Source of the DNA: Myotis daubentonii
Taxonomy: Eukaryota > Chordata > Mammalia > Chiroptera > Vespertilionidae
Assembly (NCBI RefSeq): GCF_963259705.1
Contig: NC_081846.1
Span: 61,743,722 to 61,807,721, forward strand
Length of the DNA stretch: 64,000 nt
Reading direction: 5' to 3'
Shown: piece by piece, positions 22,253-32,664 of the stretch
Position numbering within the stretch: position 1 is the first letter of the stretch
Layout: every line of letters starts with the position of its first letter
The notes under the pieces: model-generated
Told to the model about the DNA's origin: nothing
The model's database searches: none
Seen by the model: only the letters and a program-made list of their open reading frames with translations
Made by a program: the position numbers and the translations under genes

Positions 22253-22729
22253 TCCTATCTAATAATAGACAAACATGGTAATTAACCATACCTCCAACAC
22301 ACTTCCCATTGGCTAATCAGGGAAATATGCAAATTAACTGCCAACCAAGATAGCCACAGCCAGGCAGCTGAAGCGAACAGGGGGCTTGCTTGCTCCAGTG
22401 AAGGAGGAAGCCACAGTTCCCCACCTGCCGCTGCCGGCCTCTGAGCTTGCAACTCTAAGCAACTATGTTGCAATTATAGAACCAAAACAAACTCCAGAAA
22501 CCTGCTTTCAGCCAGCCAGGCTTCAGCCAGCAGGATTACAACAGTGTTACAATTATAGAACCCAAACAAACCCAGATCCCTGCTTTCAGCAGCTGAGGTC
22601 TCAGAACTGGAGCCGAGCCTCAGAGCTAACGCCGGCTCTCAGCTCCAGTGACAGCCATAGAAGGTAAATAAATCCCAGAATTAAAAAAAGAAAAAAGAAA
22701 AAAAGGAGAGTTTGGGAGCTTTAGTCGCC

Positions 22730-22885
22730 CGCCAGCCTGAAAACAGCCATCATCCCCTCACCCAGACTGGCCAGGCACCCCAGTGGGGACCCCCACCCTG
22801 AAGGAGGTGTGACCAGCTGCAAACGGCCATCATCCCCTCATCCAGGCTGGCAAGGCACCCCAGTGGGGACCCCCACCCTGAAGCA
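22730..22885 (+). repeat. about 81-bp tandem unit of A-type Helitron, 2 copies
   Basis: Two copies of a block containing CCAGGCACCCCAGTGGGGAC and CCCCCACCCTGAAG. The same unit occurs about four times at 52231-52550 and about three times on the minus strand at 25950-26220. Confidence 0.85.
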
Positions 22886-22894
22886 ACAAGATGG

Positions 22895-24180
22895 CAGCTA
22901 ATTTGCATACTGAAGGCTGTCCAAGGTCCAGGACCGGATCTGTGACCCTGCCAGGCGGGGGGCAGTGCTTGAGGCTATCCATGGTCTGGGACCTGGATCT
23001 GTGACCCTGCTGGGCGGGGGGCTGTCCACGGGACCAAGACCCAGATCCGTGACCCTTCCCAGTGGGGCAGCAGCTCGCACAGAGGCAGATCGGCCAGGGT
23101 TGGGCAGGGCAGTACGCCTGGCTTCCACCCAGCCCCAGTCACTCTGGGCAGGTGAGCAGCGCAGAGAGCCTCTGGACAGGGGAGGAAGGCCAGCGGAGGG
23201 CGGCCTGTACTCCCCACATGGCGGTGGTAACAGCTGTGAACACGCCAAGCAGAGCCTGCAGGCTGAGCTAAAGTAGCGCCTGCAGGCCATCAGCGCCCAG
23301 GAGTGGCTGCGCAAGATCCACCTCCTGGCCCAGGAGGTGCAGGATCGCAGGGACAGCCACCGTGGTGGGCCAGACTGACGTCCTCCTGGCTGTACCACGG
23401 GGGTTTGCAGATCTGCAAAGCCAGAGGCCTCCGGTGTGCACATCCCCCCCTGGCCTGCGAACATCCCCCAGCACACTGTCACCCTCCCGCGCCTGCAACA
23501 GTTGCAAACCAAGGCATGCACAAGTTCCCCCCGCCTCTCCACCGCACTTCCATCAACCCGGCATGCCTAACACCCCCCCCCCCACACACACACAGGATGT
23601 GCACACATCCCCTCTGATGCGCTCATGTCCTTTGGAGAGTGTCTGGGTGTTCTGGGTGCTGAGGGTGGGTGCCTGTGAGATGACAGTGAGAGGGCGGAGT
23701 GGTGATGCCCTGTTTCCACGGAGGCCAGTGCAGCTACGAGATCACCTCTGGGGGGTTAATGCAGGTGCTGAGGCAGGAGCAGGTGCAGACAGACACACCT
23801 GGTGTGCGCAGGCAGCCCTCGCTGAGGTGCCTTCGGTCAGCTTTCAAGATCAAGAACCCAGAGGCGGAGAGGAATTCCGTCCTCTCAATGAAACAGTGGT
23901 ATAGTTGGGGGCGACTGTAGAGGAGGAATGTGCACTTTGGGTGCCAGCACCCATGAGCAAAGGCTGCCCTGACTGAGCCTCATTTGCTTGGGGCCTAGCG
24001 TACTCCTGCCGGGCAGCAGGTGACAGGACGTGCTTTTCCGAATTAATGAGAGAAAATGTTGATTCTCCTGCTGCCCACGAAGGCGGAAAGTGAAGTGGGG
24101 AGACATGTGGGGAGTGAGCGAGGTTCCCTGTGTGGGGGTTCCAAATCTGCTGTTGGTTTCTTTCACCGCTGACTAGAGAT
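22895..24180 (+). other. captured sequence inside the Helitron, origin unknown
   Basis: GC-rich sequence unlike other local Helitrons. Two stretches look protein-like. At about 23240-23350 one frame reads HAKQSLQAELK, stop, RLQAISAQEWLRKIHLLAQE (coiled-coil-like). At about 23725-23905 one frame reads CSYEITSGGLMQVLRQEQ and LRSAFKIKNPEAERNSVLSM. I cannot name a parent gene. HeliBats are known to capture host exons and flanks, so captured gene fragments are the likeliest reading. Chance ORFs in GC-rich DNA are the alternative. Confidence 0.5.
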
Positions 24181-24183
24181 ATA

Positions 24184-24290
24184 CAGGGTGTCCCCCCAAA
24201 ATGTATACACACTTTGAATACCTACTAATTCCAATGGTTTTAAGCATAAGAAAGAAACAACAATGGAGCTGTTATCTGTTAAAAGTGTGG
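24184..24290. repeat. mariner-like terminus inside the Helitron
   Basis: TACAGGGTGTCC followed by AAAATGTATACACACTTT resembles a mariner inverted-repeat end next to TA. The opposite terminus is not visible, so it is a fragment. Confidence 0.45.
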
Positions 24291-24403
24291 GCACAAACAG
24301 GTAGTTGGACATTCCCTGAGGGGTCTCAGATTGGAGAGGGTGAAGGCCAGACTGAGGGGCCCCTTTCCCCCCCTACCCCAGTGCACGAATTTCGGGCTAC
24401 TAG

Positions 24404-24824
24404 TCATTTATAAATGTATATTTCCTTGTTTTCAGAGGTTTTCCTGAGCCTGCTGGTTCTCAATGGCCTTTATCTCAAAATAAATAAGCCATATCCTAAA
24501 GAGGCATATTAGGTGGGGGGGAGCATCTTCTGGGGCCCTCTTCTGCTACAATTCTTCTGCAACAGAGACCTTCCTTTGTATCTGTTTTAGTTAGTAAACA
24601 GAATGTAGAAAGTTCACTCAGAGAAAGAAATAGTTTAGTGAGATACTAAGGTGTATGCTTAGGAAATTAAGAGATTCCACTGTTCAATAGGAGAGAAAGA
24701 AAGGAAGTTCCCTGAGGAAAATTTGGGTGATTCCCTGGAGAAAGGAGACAGACAGATGCCAGAGGGTTTGGATGTTCTTGAGGGAATGGAAGACAGAAAA
24801 GAAGAAGACTATGGTGGTGAAACA
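24404..24824. other. unassigned flank
   Basis: No gene or recognised element between the Helitron end and the MIR. Confidence 0.4.
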
Positions 24825-24965
24825 AGTAAACGTCTGACAGTCTGGATCTAAAGCCCAGTGTTGCCCCTTGCTAGTTCTGTGATCTTGGGCAAGCCATTTT
24901 CCAGGCCTCAGTTTCTTTCTGTGTAAATTGGGATTAATAATAGTGTTCATCTAATAGATTGAATT
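24825..24965 (+). repeat. MIR SINE
   Basis: TGATCTTGGGCAAGCCATTT followed by CCTCAGTTTCTTTCTGTGTA and a GGGATTAATAATAG tail is a good MIR match. Confidence 0.78.
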
Positions 24966-25064
24966 AAATTAGTTAAAAAGTATAGTCAATAATATTATAA
25001 CTGTGTGGCATCAGGTAGGTACTAGACTTATCAAGGGGTTCACCTTGTAAGTTATATAAATGTA

Positions 25065-25466
25065 CTAGAGGCCTGGTGCACCAGTGAGGTCCCTCAGCCT
25101 GGCCTGTGGGATTGGACCAAAACCGGCTCTCTGACATCCCACAAGGTGTCCTGGATTGCGAGAGGGCCCAGGCCAGGCCAAGGGACCCCACCAGTGCCTG
25201 ATCAGAGCTGGGGAGGGACGCAAGAGATTGGCCAGCCAGGGAGGGACCACGGGAGGGCTCCAGAGTGTGTTTGGCCCATCTTACTCAGTCCCAATCGGCC
25301 GGACTCCAGCGGCAAGCTAACCTACAAGTCTGAGCATCTGCCCCCTGGTGGTCAGTGCACATCATAGCAAATGGTTGAGTGACCTTAGCATATCATTAGC
25401 ATATTATGCTTTGATTGGTTGAATGGCCCACCAGACACTTAGCATATTAGGCTTTTATTTTATAGA
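25065..25466 (-). mobile_element. Helitron (non-autonomous) a
   Basis: Minus-strand 5' TCTATAAAATAAAAGCC at the right edge and 3' GGCCTCTAG at the left edge. The AATATGC-rich 5' subterminal region and CCCTGGTGGTCAGTG-like core (inverted) are typical. It abuts element b with one extra T between them. Confidence 0.85.
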
Positions 25467-25467
25467 A

Positions 25468-25927
25468 CTAGAGGCCCCAGTGCACAAAAATTTGTGCACT
25501 CAGGGGGGTCCCTCAGCCAGGCCTGTGCCCTCTCACAGTCTGGGACCCCTTGGGGGATGACCACCTGCTGACTTAGGCCTACTCCTCGGGAGATTGGGCC
25601 TAAGCTGGCAATCAGACATCCCTCTGGCAGCCCGGCAGCCCTCAGGGGATGTCCACTTGCCAGCGGGGAGCAGACTTAAACTGCAGTTGGACATCCTTAG
25701 CCCTGCTGAGGAGGTGGGAGAGGCTCCCACCACCACTGCTGTACTGGCAGCCATCAGCCTGGCTTGTGGCTGAGAGGAGCTCCCCCATATGGGAGCGCAC
25801 TGACCACCAGAGGGCAGCTCCTGCATTGAGCATCTGCCCCTGCTGGTCAGTGTGTCATAGTGACCAGTCATTCCCAGTCTTTCTGCTGTTAGGGTTAGTT
25901 TGCATATTACCCTTTTACTATATAGGA
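25468..25927 (-). mobile_element. Helitron b (B-type half of a fused unit)
   Basis: Minus-strand 5' TCCTATATAGTAAAAGGG and 3' GGGGCCTCTAG. Its body matches plus-strand element B (52598-53059) in order, including the shared AACAGCAGAAAGAC and TGACTGGTCACTATGACAC blocks. Its 5' end joins element c without a CTAG terminus between them. Confidence 0.85.
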
Positions 25928-26594
25928 TAGAGGCCTGGTGCATGGGTGGGGGCCAGCTGGTTTGCCCTGAAGGGTGATCCGGATCAGGGTGAGGGTCCCG
26001 CTTGGGTGCCTGGCCAGCCTTGGTGAGGGGGCTGATGGCTGTTTGCAGCTGGTCACACCCCCTTCAGGGTGGGGGTCCCCACTGGGGTTCCTGGCCAGCC
26101 TAGGTGAGAGGCTGATGGCTATTTTCAGGCTGCCTGCACCTCCTTTAGGGTGGGGGTCCCCAATGGGGTGCCTGGCCATTCTGGATGAGGGGCTGAGGGC
26201 TGTTTTCAGGCTGGCCAAGCCAGCAACGGAAGCTCCCAGCCTCTCCTTTTTATCTTTTTTTTTTATTATTCTGGGATTTATTTACCTTCTATAATTGAAA
26301 CTTTGTTGCCGCTCCAGCTCCGAAGTCAGGGCCTGCTGAAAGCAGGTATCTGGGGTTTGTTTAGCTTCTATAATTGCAACTTTGTTGCTTAGAGTGGACC
26401 TCAGAGCCGGGCTGCGGCAGGCGGGGAACCTTGGCTTCCTCCATCACTGGAGCAAGCAAGCCTCATGTTTGCTTTAGCTGCGTGGCTGCTGGCCACCATC
26501 TTGGTTGGGTTAATTTGCATATCCTGCTGATTAGCCAATGGGATGCATAGCAGAGGTATGGTCAATTACCATGTTTGTCTATTATTAGATTAGA
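25928..26594 (-). mobile_element. Helitron c (A-type half of a fused unit)
   Basis: Minus-strand 5' TCTAATCTAATAATAGAC at the right edge; the 3' side ends CTCTA directly against b. It contains about three copies of the 81-bp A-type tandem unit (25950-26220), and its 5' portion matches 22253-22890 and 51839-52597. Confidence 0.85.
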
Positions 26595-26599
26595 TAACC

Positions 26600-26810
26600 C
26601 AGTGGTCGGCAAACTGCGGCTCGCAAGTCACGTGCGTCTCTTTGGCCCCTTGAGTGTGGCTCTTCCACAAAATACCGACTTCTGCGCATGGGCCACGAAG
26701 TTTCAATCACACTGTACATGCGCACCCACATGTGGTATTTTGTGGAAGAGCCACACTCAAGGGGCCAAAGAGTGGCATGTGGCTCGTGAGCTGCAGTTTG
26801 CCGACCACTG
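26600..26810. mobile_element. hAT fold-back MITE
   Basis: Ends CAGTGGTCGGCAAACTGC and, inverted, CAGTGGTCGGCAAACTGC are identical for 18 bp. The arms pair for about 75 bp with a handful of mismatches around a roughly 55-bp centre. The flanks AGATAACC (26592-26599) and GGATGACC (26811-26818) form a decayed 8-bp duplication. RNA from it would fold into a long hairpin. It is non-coding. Confidence 0.88.
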
Positions 26811-26874
26811 GGATGACCATTATGTTATATACCTGAAACTAATGTAACATCGAATATCAACTGTAATAAAAAAA

Positions 26875-26875
26875 T

Positions 26876-26921
<46 letters not shown>
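26875..26921. repeat. (AT)n microsatellite in an L1 tail
   Basis: Uninterrupted AT dinucleotides, grown from the A-rich L1 3' end. Confidence 0.95.
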
Positions 26922-26924
<3 letters not shown>

Positions 26925-27384
26925 CTTAATCAGTACTATATAAACATCCCTTTACTACAAACCTTCCTCTTCTTGAGGTCAGAACTTTGATGAGGCCTGA
27001 GAAACAAAATTTTGAAGGCAGATTTTAAACTTAATAGTTAAGAGGATATCAAATCATATCAGAAAAGCCAGCAGTCATATTCCACAAAGCCCAGGTTCAC
27101 TCAGCAAAACACCTTATAGATCACAAACCAACTTATTGAGAGTGCAGAATTAAAGAGAATAGAATGTCCAAAAGGGATAGTTTCAGAAAAGTAATCTGCT
27201 TAATGAATTGCTTTGTAGGTTTAGGGAATAAATCCTTCTTTCTCCAGAAACAGGACTGATTACCACAAATAGATCCTTCTTCTCCCAGAACTATACTAGA
27301 AACACAAAAATGGACAAGTTTTCTTGGACTCTCAAGACTCCAGGTTAGAGGAGTATAGGGTAGAAAAGAATTCACTGCAGTCAG
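26922..27384. other. unassigned stretch
   Basis: No gene or recognised repeat. Confidence 0.4.
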
Positions 27385-27560
27385 GTAAAACCGATGTTTG
27401 AGTCAACTACTTACTAGCTTTGTAAATGGGCAAATGAATAACCATTCTGCCCCTCTTGTTTTTTTATACATCAAATGGAGAAGATATAGAAGCCACTTTA
27501 TAATAACTGAATGAATGAATAAATATAGTGCTTAGCACAGGGCACAGTACATCTATTCAA
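27385..27560 (+). repeat. MIR remnant
   Basis: CAACTACTTACTAGCTTTGT, a degraded pyrimidine block, then GAATGAATAAATATAG and GCTTAGCACAGGGCACAG are in MIR order at low identity. Confidence 0.55.
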
Positions 27561-27894
27561 AAAAACGTTAGTTGCTGTCAACCCACTGCACTCTCATTAT
27601 GACATATCCTTGGTCATAATACAGTTGATTGTATCACAACCCATATTGTATTATTTAAACTTGATTCTTCTTGGTGGGATTTTGAAGGCTCCCTAGGTCC
27701 TTGTTAGGCAGCATAAGTGGCATATTTTACAGACCATCTGTCAGGTAACTTCAAAGAAATGGACAATCACATTCATTTTACTTTTTTTCAATGAGCTTTA
27801 TTCTATTTTAATTTTTAATCATACCATGTTATTTTTTTCAAAATGGCCTTTCCTTTATCATTCTCAAGTCTTTGGCTTTAGGAAGACAAAGCCA

Positions 27895-27970
27895 TGATTT
27901 TCTTTTTGCCTCTTATCTCCGGCACTTAGCAGAGTGCCAGACACATAGTAGATGCTCAATGTATTTTTTC
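27895..27970 (+). repeat. L2 LINE tail
   Basis: GGCACTTAGCAGAGTGCCAG followed by CACATAGTAGATGCTCAATG is the common L2 3'-terminal block. Confidence 0.65.
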
Positions 27971-28294
27971 AAATGAAAATATAGATGTATCATTCTTTCC
28001 TAATTATAAAAATAGCCACCCTGTCCTACAAACCTCATATTTATTTTTTTTATTTGGAAGTTATGTGTGTGTGTGTTTTCCTAGGAAGTCTATGCTTTAA
28101 TGAAACCGTAAGTGTTCTGTTTTTTTGTTTAGGTTGTTCTCTTTCTCATCCAGCATCTGCATTTCATTAGAGGCCTGTTCTGATTGTTCCCATTGTTCCC
28201 TTTGTTTATCTACTATTAGGCCTGCTTAAATATGCTGCAACTTTTCTTCATCTGCCCATTGGGACTTTGGGGACTTTGGTGTGGCTAATATCTT

Positions 28295-28515
28295 TTTAAA
28301 AATATATATATATTATTGATTTTTTACAAAAAGGAAGGGAGAGGGATAGAGAGTTGGAAACATCGATGAGAGAGAAACATCGATCAGCTGCCTCTTGCAC
28401 ACCCCCTCCTGGGAATGTGCCTGCAACCAAGGTACATGCCCTTGACCGGAATAGAACCTGGGGCCCTTCAGTCCGCAGGCCAATGCTCTATCCACTGAGA
28501 AAACCAGTCAGGGCA
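28295..28515 (-). mobile_element. Ves SINE
   Basis: Antisense copy with the A/T tail at the left, GAAACATCGATCAGCTGCC in the middle and an inverted tRNA head at the right. GTGTGGCTAATATCTT is duplicated exactly at 28279-28294 and 28516-28531 (16 bp). Confidence 0.95.
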
Positions 28516-28898
28516 GTGTGGCTAATATCTTAAGTGAGGATGATCACAAGAGGTGAAAGGTCCTGTGTGCTGGGAGTAGAGCCAACAAGAAGGATGTCAG
28601 TCCTCCATCAAGGCATCAGGATAAAACTACTCTGCTCCCTATTCTCCACTCTCCCACCTCCCCACCTCAAGAATTGATCCCACAATTCAGTTCCCCCATT
28701 TCCTGGATCATGATCAGTTAGTTTTCCCCCTGAAGGTCAAGGATCCCTAGAGGAGGCCAACTCTCTCTAGGATCTTAACATGAAGTGTGCAATGCTGGTC
28801 TCAGAGCTCTCAGTGGACCCAGAGGGGAGAAAGTCCTGTCGCACTCACTAGCTGGCAACTTCTGGACCCCACATGACAAGCCCTAGTATCTGCTAGAC

Positions 28899-29050
28899 CA
28901 GTGGTCAGCAAACTATGGCCCCTTGAGTGTGGCTCTTCCACAAAATACCACGTGCGGGCGCACACATGCAGTGCGATTGAAACTTTGTGGCCACACTCAA
29001 AGTGCCAAAGAGCCTCATGTGGCTCGCGAGCCGCAGTTTGCCGACCATGG
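28899..29050. mobile_element. hAT fold-back MITE, deleted copy
   Basis: Same family as 26600-26810 (CAGTGGTCAGCAAACT, GTGTGGCTCTTCCACAAAAT, GAGCCGCAGTTTGCCGACC), but one arm is shortened. The flanks TGCTAGAC and TGTTAGAC (29051-29058) are an 8-bp duplication with one mismatch. Confidence 0.85.
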
Positions 29051-29058
29051 TGTTAGAC

Positions 29059-30507
29059 TCAAGAGAATTGGATAAGATAGAATTATAGGTCAACTCAATT
29101 TCAGAGTGACATTTTCTGATCTCTTAGCCAAAGTCTGAATGTTAACCATTATTTGCCGTTTATTATTACTGCAAATTTGCACAAACATAATTATTCTCAC
29201 TTATTTAATTATTTTGAGAACAATTGGATAAGCTGGAATAAGAGTATAAAAAAGAAACTTTGCAAATTGTCTCTTTATTTTCTCTCACTAGGCACAAATT
29301 ATTGCATCCAGAAGAGCTAGCTTGAGAAGAGAGGCTTCTCTTCAGAGTTTAAGTTAATACTTAGCACATGCATTTGCTCAATAAACATTTGTTAAATACA
29401 TTAATAAATATATGGTTGAATGAATGAATGATGATGCAATTGAGACCTCAGAAGACTTGGGTCAGATTTATGCAGTGGACAGTGGTTTTCAAAATTTGGT
29501 TTAGCCTAAAAAACTTTTGTTTAAACAACACTTAATGGGGAAACTCAGTCAGTTAAAGAAAGAAAATAGTCTGGTTGAAATGAGCAGAGTATTCAGATCA
29601 TACCTGTTTGGGTATCTCTGGCCACTGAGAAGGTTCCCCACAAACCATTTTATTATGGGGGTTACAACAATGCAGCAGAAAAATAAGGCTCCTGAATGAT
29701 TAATATACTTATTTCAGCTACATTTACTGTCAATATCAATCACACCAGCAGAACCACTGAATTCAAAGAACTGCATCAATTATTGAGAGGGATTAAGTAA
29801 ATGAATGGGTCATTACTTTTATAGCCTAAGCTAGTCATTAAGACAAAATGATAAAAAGAGGATCTAATGTAAAGCTGGGCAACAATTTCAAAAGAAATTG
29901 AATCCATTATTATATGTTTAATACACAATTTTAAAAGAAGTTTAATCAATTATCAGAGCTTAACTAACCAGAATCCTTGACAAACTGAATTTTCCCACAT
30001 TCATTCATTAGTAAAGATTAAGGAGATATGCTAAAATCAGTCGAAAGTATTTACACGTTATATCTGACTATCCAGCACAGTTCTTAGCATTACAAAGGAT
30101 ACAAAGATGCAGAAAACATGGTCCTTAGAATTAATCTGCTTATAATTTAGCTGGGCAGACAAAACTCACATGTATGAAATCATCTAGAAAGAATGAAGTG
30201 TTAAATTCTACGTAATTATTTTTTAAAATCTGGTAATTTAATTATTTTTAGGGCTATTTCGTGTAATACAAGCACCATTAGATAAATAAAATTTCAATGT
30301 AAGTTCTTAAAATATACTCTGGAGTCTGATTGATCTCAATATCTATGGTTTTACTTACGGTTTATTACTGTAAAGTAATGGAACCATAAAGTATAAGAGA
30401 CCAATAACCTTGAGTCATTACTGAATCCACAAACATCAAAGTTCATATCAACCAAGAGTTTTGGGCGAAAGTGATACATTGAACCCAAATAATAGGAAAC
30501 AGGCCCT
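29059..30507. other. unassigned AT-rich stretch with L2 remnants
   Basis: 29340-29440 is an L2 tail (GCTCAATAAACATTTGTTAA, GAATGAATGAATG). 30055-30190 resembles antisense L2 (GATACAAAGATGCAG, ACATGGTCCTTAG). No gene is supported. Confidence 0.5.
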
Positions 30508-30680
30508 CGCTGGGTGACTCGGTTGGAGCATCATCCCGTGCACTTAAAAGGTTGTGGGCTCAATTACCTGTCGGTATAAAAGGCAACCAATTGATGTTTC
30601 TCTCTCATATTGATGTTTCCCTCTCTCCCTTCCTCTCTTTCTAAAAATCTTTTTTTTTAAGTTGGTGAGGATTAAAAAAA
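30508..30680 (+). mobile_element. degraded Ves-type SINE
   Basis: GCCCTCGCTGGGTGACTCGG head, GGGCTCAATTACC B-box remnant, CAACCAATTGATGTTTC and TCTCTCATATTGATG. The middle is deleted. It abuts a small Helitron. Confidence 0.78.
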
Positions 30681-30682
30681 TA

Positions 30683-30819
30683 CTAGAGGCCCTATGCATG
30701 AAATTCATACAAGGCTCTCAGCCCTCGCACCCCGGCTTCATCTGGAAGATTGTCCAGACAGTTGTTCCGCTGTTTGGCCATCTGGTCTAATTAGCACATT
30801 ACACTTTTATTATTATAGA
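30683..30819 (-). mobile_element. miniature Helitron (137 bp)
   Basis: Minus-strand 5' TCTATAATAATAAAAGTG with TGCTAATTAGACC just inside, and 3' GGGCCTCTAG. The flanks keep the A|T rule. It is a short relative of 55755-55994. Confidence 0.8.
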
Positions 30820-31495
30820 TATTATAGGCACTACACCTGGAAGGTTTGACAATCAATTCTTACCAACCCTTCAAAGAAAGAATAACTCCTACTGTAAACA
30901 AACTCGAATAAAAACAGGTGTTCCTCAACTCATTTTATGAGATTATAATGCCACCACAAGCAAAACTATTCATGGACAATAAAATATTTTTTTTAGGAGA
31001 GCCTTAGTTGTGAACTGAGGTGCAAATATACCAAGTTAAATATTATTTAAGAAATCCTGCAAAATCATGATCAAGCAGAGATTACCTGAGGAATGTAAGA
31101 TAGCTCATCCTTCGAAATTGTACCAATGGGTTCTAAGTAAAGATGATGGATTGAAAAAATGCATTTACTTTGTTATCTCCCAAAATCTCATTAAAATAAT
31201 AGTAAAAAGATGTTTTTCTTTGTTTGCTTTCTTGTGTTTTTGTTTTTTGTTTTGTTTTTTTATGTATTTACCCAGATGAGAACAAAAAGAGAGATGCAAC
31301 AACAAAATTATGGATATTGGGAAGCAGATGGACAAGTGGTAATTAGCTTAGCATGCTAGAGAAAGTTGAGTTTTAGGGAAACAGGAGAAAGCTGAGAGGC
31401 AACAAGATTTATATCATAGAACTAGCAAAAGCCTAGAATTGTGGTCATCAGAACCCTCTGAAGGTAGGATAAAAGTAAAACTAAAAACCGAAAGA
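30820..31495. other. unassigned stretch
   Basis: No gene or recognised repeat; a T-rich run lies near 31210-31260. Confidence 0.4.
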
Positions 31496-31722
31496 TTATT
31501 TTTTTTAAATGTACAAATGAGTAGTTACAAAATAGACACAGGGATGTAAGCACAGCCTGGGGAATACAGTCAGTGATATTGTGGTGACTCTCTGGTGCCA
31601 GGCGGGTGCTTGGGACAGCAGGGGGAGCACTTTGTAGGGTGTATGGCTGTCTGACCACTAAGCTGTACACCTGAAACTGGTACAAAATAGTATGTAAATG
31701 TAACTAGGAAGAAAAAAAAAAG
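31496..31722 (+). mobile_element. LINE-1 3'UTR fragment
   Basis: GGGATGTAAGCACAGCCTGG, ACAGTCAGTGATATTGTGG, CACTTTGTAGGGTGTATGG and CACCTGAAACTGGTACAAAA, then a poly(A). The order is the same as in the L1 3'UTR at 12851-13190. Confidence 0.78.
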
Positions 31723-32664
31723 GAATCCTTTTAAGAATCCTCTCCAATCACACAACCAGATTACACACCTCCCAAACTGGGCTGGAGACTGAAAGCTTAT
31801 TTCCCAGAGACAGGAAAGAAGAGGGTTTCTGGACGGAGGAACACCAGGCAGAGTAAAGTAAAGAAAAGAATGAGCTCAGGCCTTCAAATTCCCAGCTCAA
31901 GTTGTGCATAAATGACTCAAGAGTCTCTGTTTCATCAAAGAAACCTTTACCTCCTATAGCTGCAAAGCTAAAATGTCTGAAAACCAAATCCAGAATTTCA
32001 CCCCTCAAGTGGCTGGATTACAATGCAAATAGAATTCCCCAACCTTACTGGGTGTCTTCTCTTTAAGTGAAGGCATTGATTGGGAAGGAATGGGAGCCTA
32101 ATCACTAGAATCAGGACAATTTGGAAGATTCCAATGAAGCTAGAAAAATAGAACCCATAAATTCTGCCAGTATAAGCAGTCTTTCCTCTCCTGTCTGTGG
32201 AAGTTCACCCTGCTTTGTCTGAAAAATGTCGAATGGCCTCTCTTTGTAAGGCACTGCTCATTCTCCTCAGGACCTACCACTGCCACTCCCTTTGCTTCTA
32301 GACCTAAAACTAGACTTATGTCCCAACAAGCCCTAAAGGGTAGGATATAAATGCAACCCACCCCACCCCACCCCAAAAAAGAAAAATAAATGTAACCCAA
32401 GAGTAGCTTCTCTACACAGCAATAGGAGTGCATGAATCTTCCAGTTTATAGAGAGAGAAATCTGGGAAGTAGGATCAAATGTGTGGGAGAATGGTAGAGG
32501 GAATGTAAAGCTAGGTCAGATGAAGTTTATTCATATGGGCCCCTTAAGCAGAGGTTCTGGACTCAATGATTTAGTTTGGGGAGTTAGAAAGAGCTCTGAT
32601 AGTTTCTTTGGTTGACTGAAACATGGACCAAACACGTACTGTGGAGATTAAGAATCACTTAAGG
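31723..32664. other. unassigned stretch
   Basis: No gene is supported. The antisense ORFs at 31748-32008 and 32140-32433 have no recognisable domain. Confidence 0.4.

Larger units (their letters stand above)
22253..24403 (+). mobile_element. Helitron (HeliBat-type, non-autonomous) carrying foreign sequence
   Basis: The 5' end TCCTATCTAATAATAGAC follows an A, and the 3' end GGGCTACTAG precedes a T, the A|T insertion rule of Helitrons. The first about 640 bp match the A-type Helitron at 51839 and the minus-strand copy at 25928-26594. The last about 110 bp match the usual HeliBat 3' end (GGACATTCCCTGAGGG, GTGCACGAATTTCGGG). About 1.3 kb between them is absent from the other copies. There is no Rep/helicase coding, so it depends on an autonomous partner. 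Confidence 0.85.
24966..26876 (+). mobile_element. LINE-1 3'UTR split by three Helitrons and a hAT MITE
   Basis: 24968-25064 (AGTCAATAATATTATAAC, ACTAGACTTATCAAGGGG) and 26811-26876 (ATGACCATTATGTTATATAC, CTGAAACTAATGTAACATCG) are adjacent parts of one L1 3'UTR. The parallel copy at 12851-13190 shows them contiguous. About 1.75 kb of DNA transposons lies between. Confidence 0.8.

Noticed and set aside
22898..23542. 214-codon minus-strand ORF
   Set aside because: Low stop frequency follows from high GC; composition is rich in R, P, S and W with no domain, and it overlaps better-looking plus-strand fragments.
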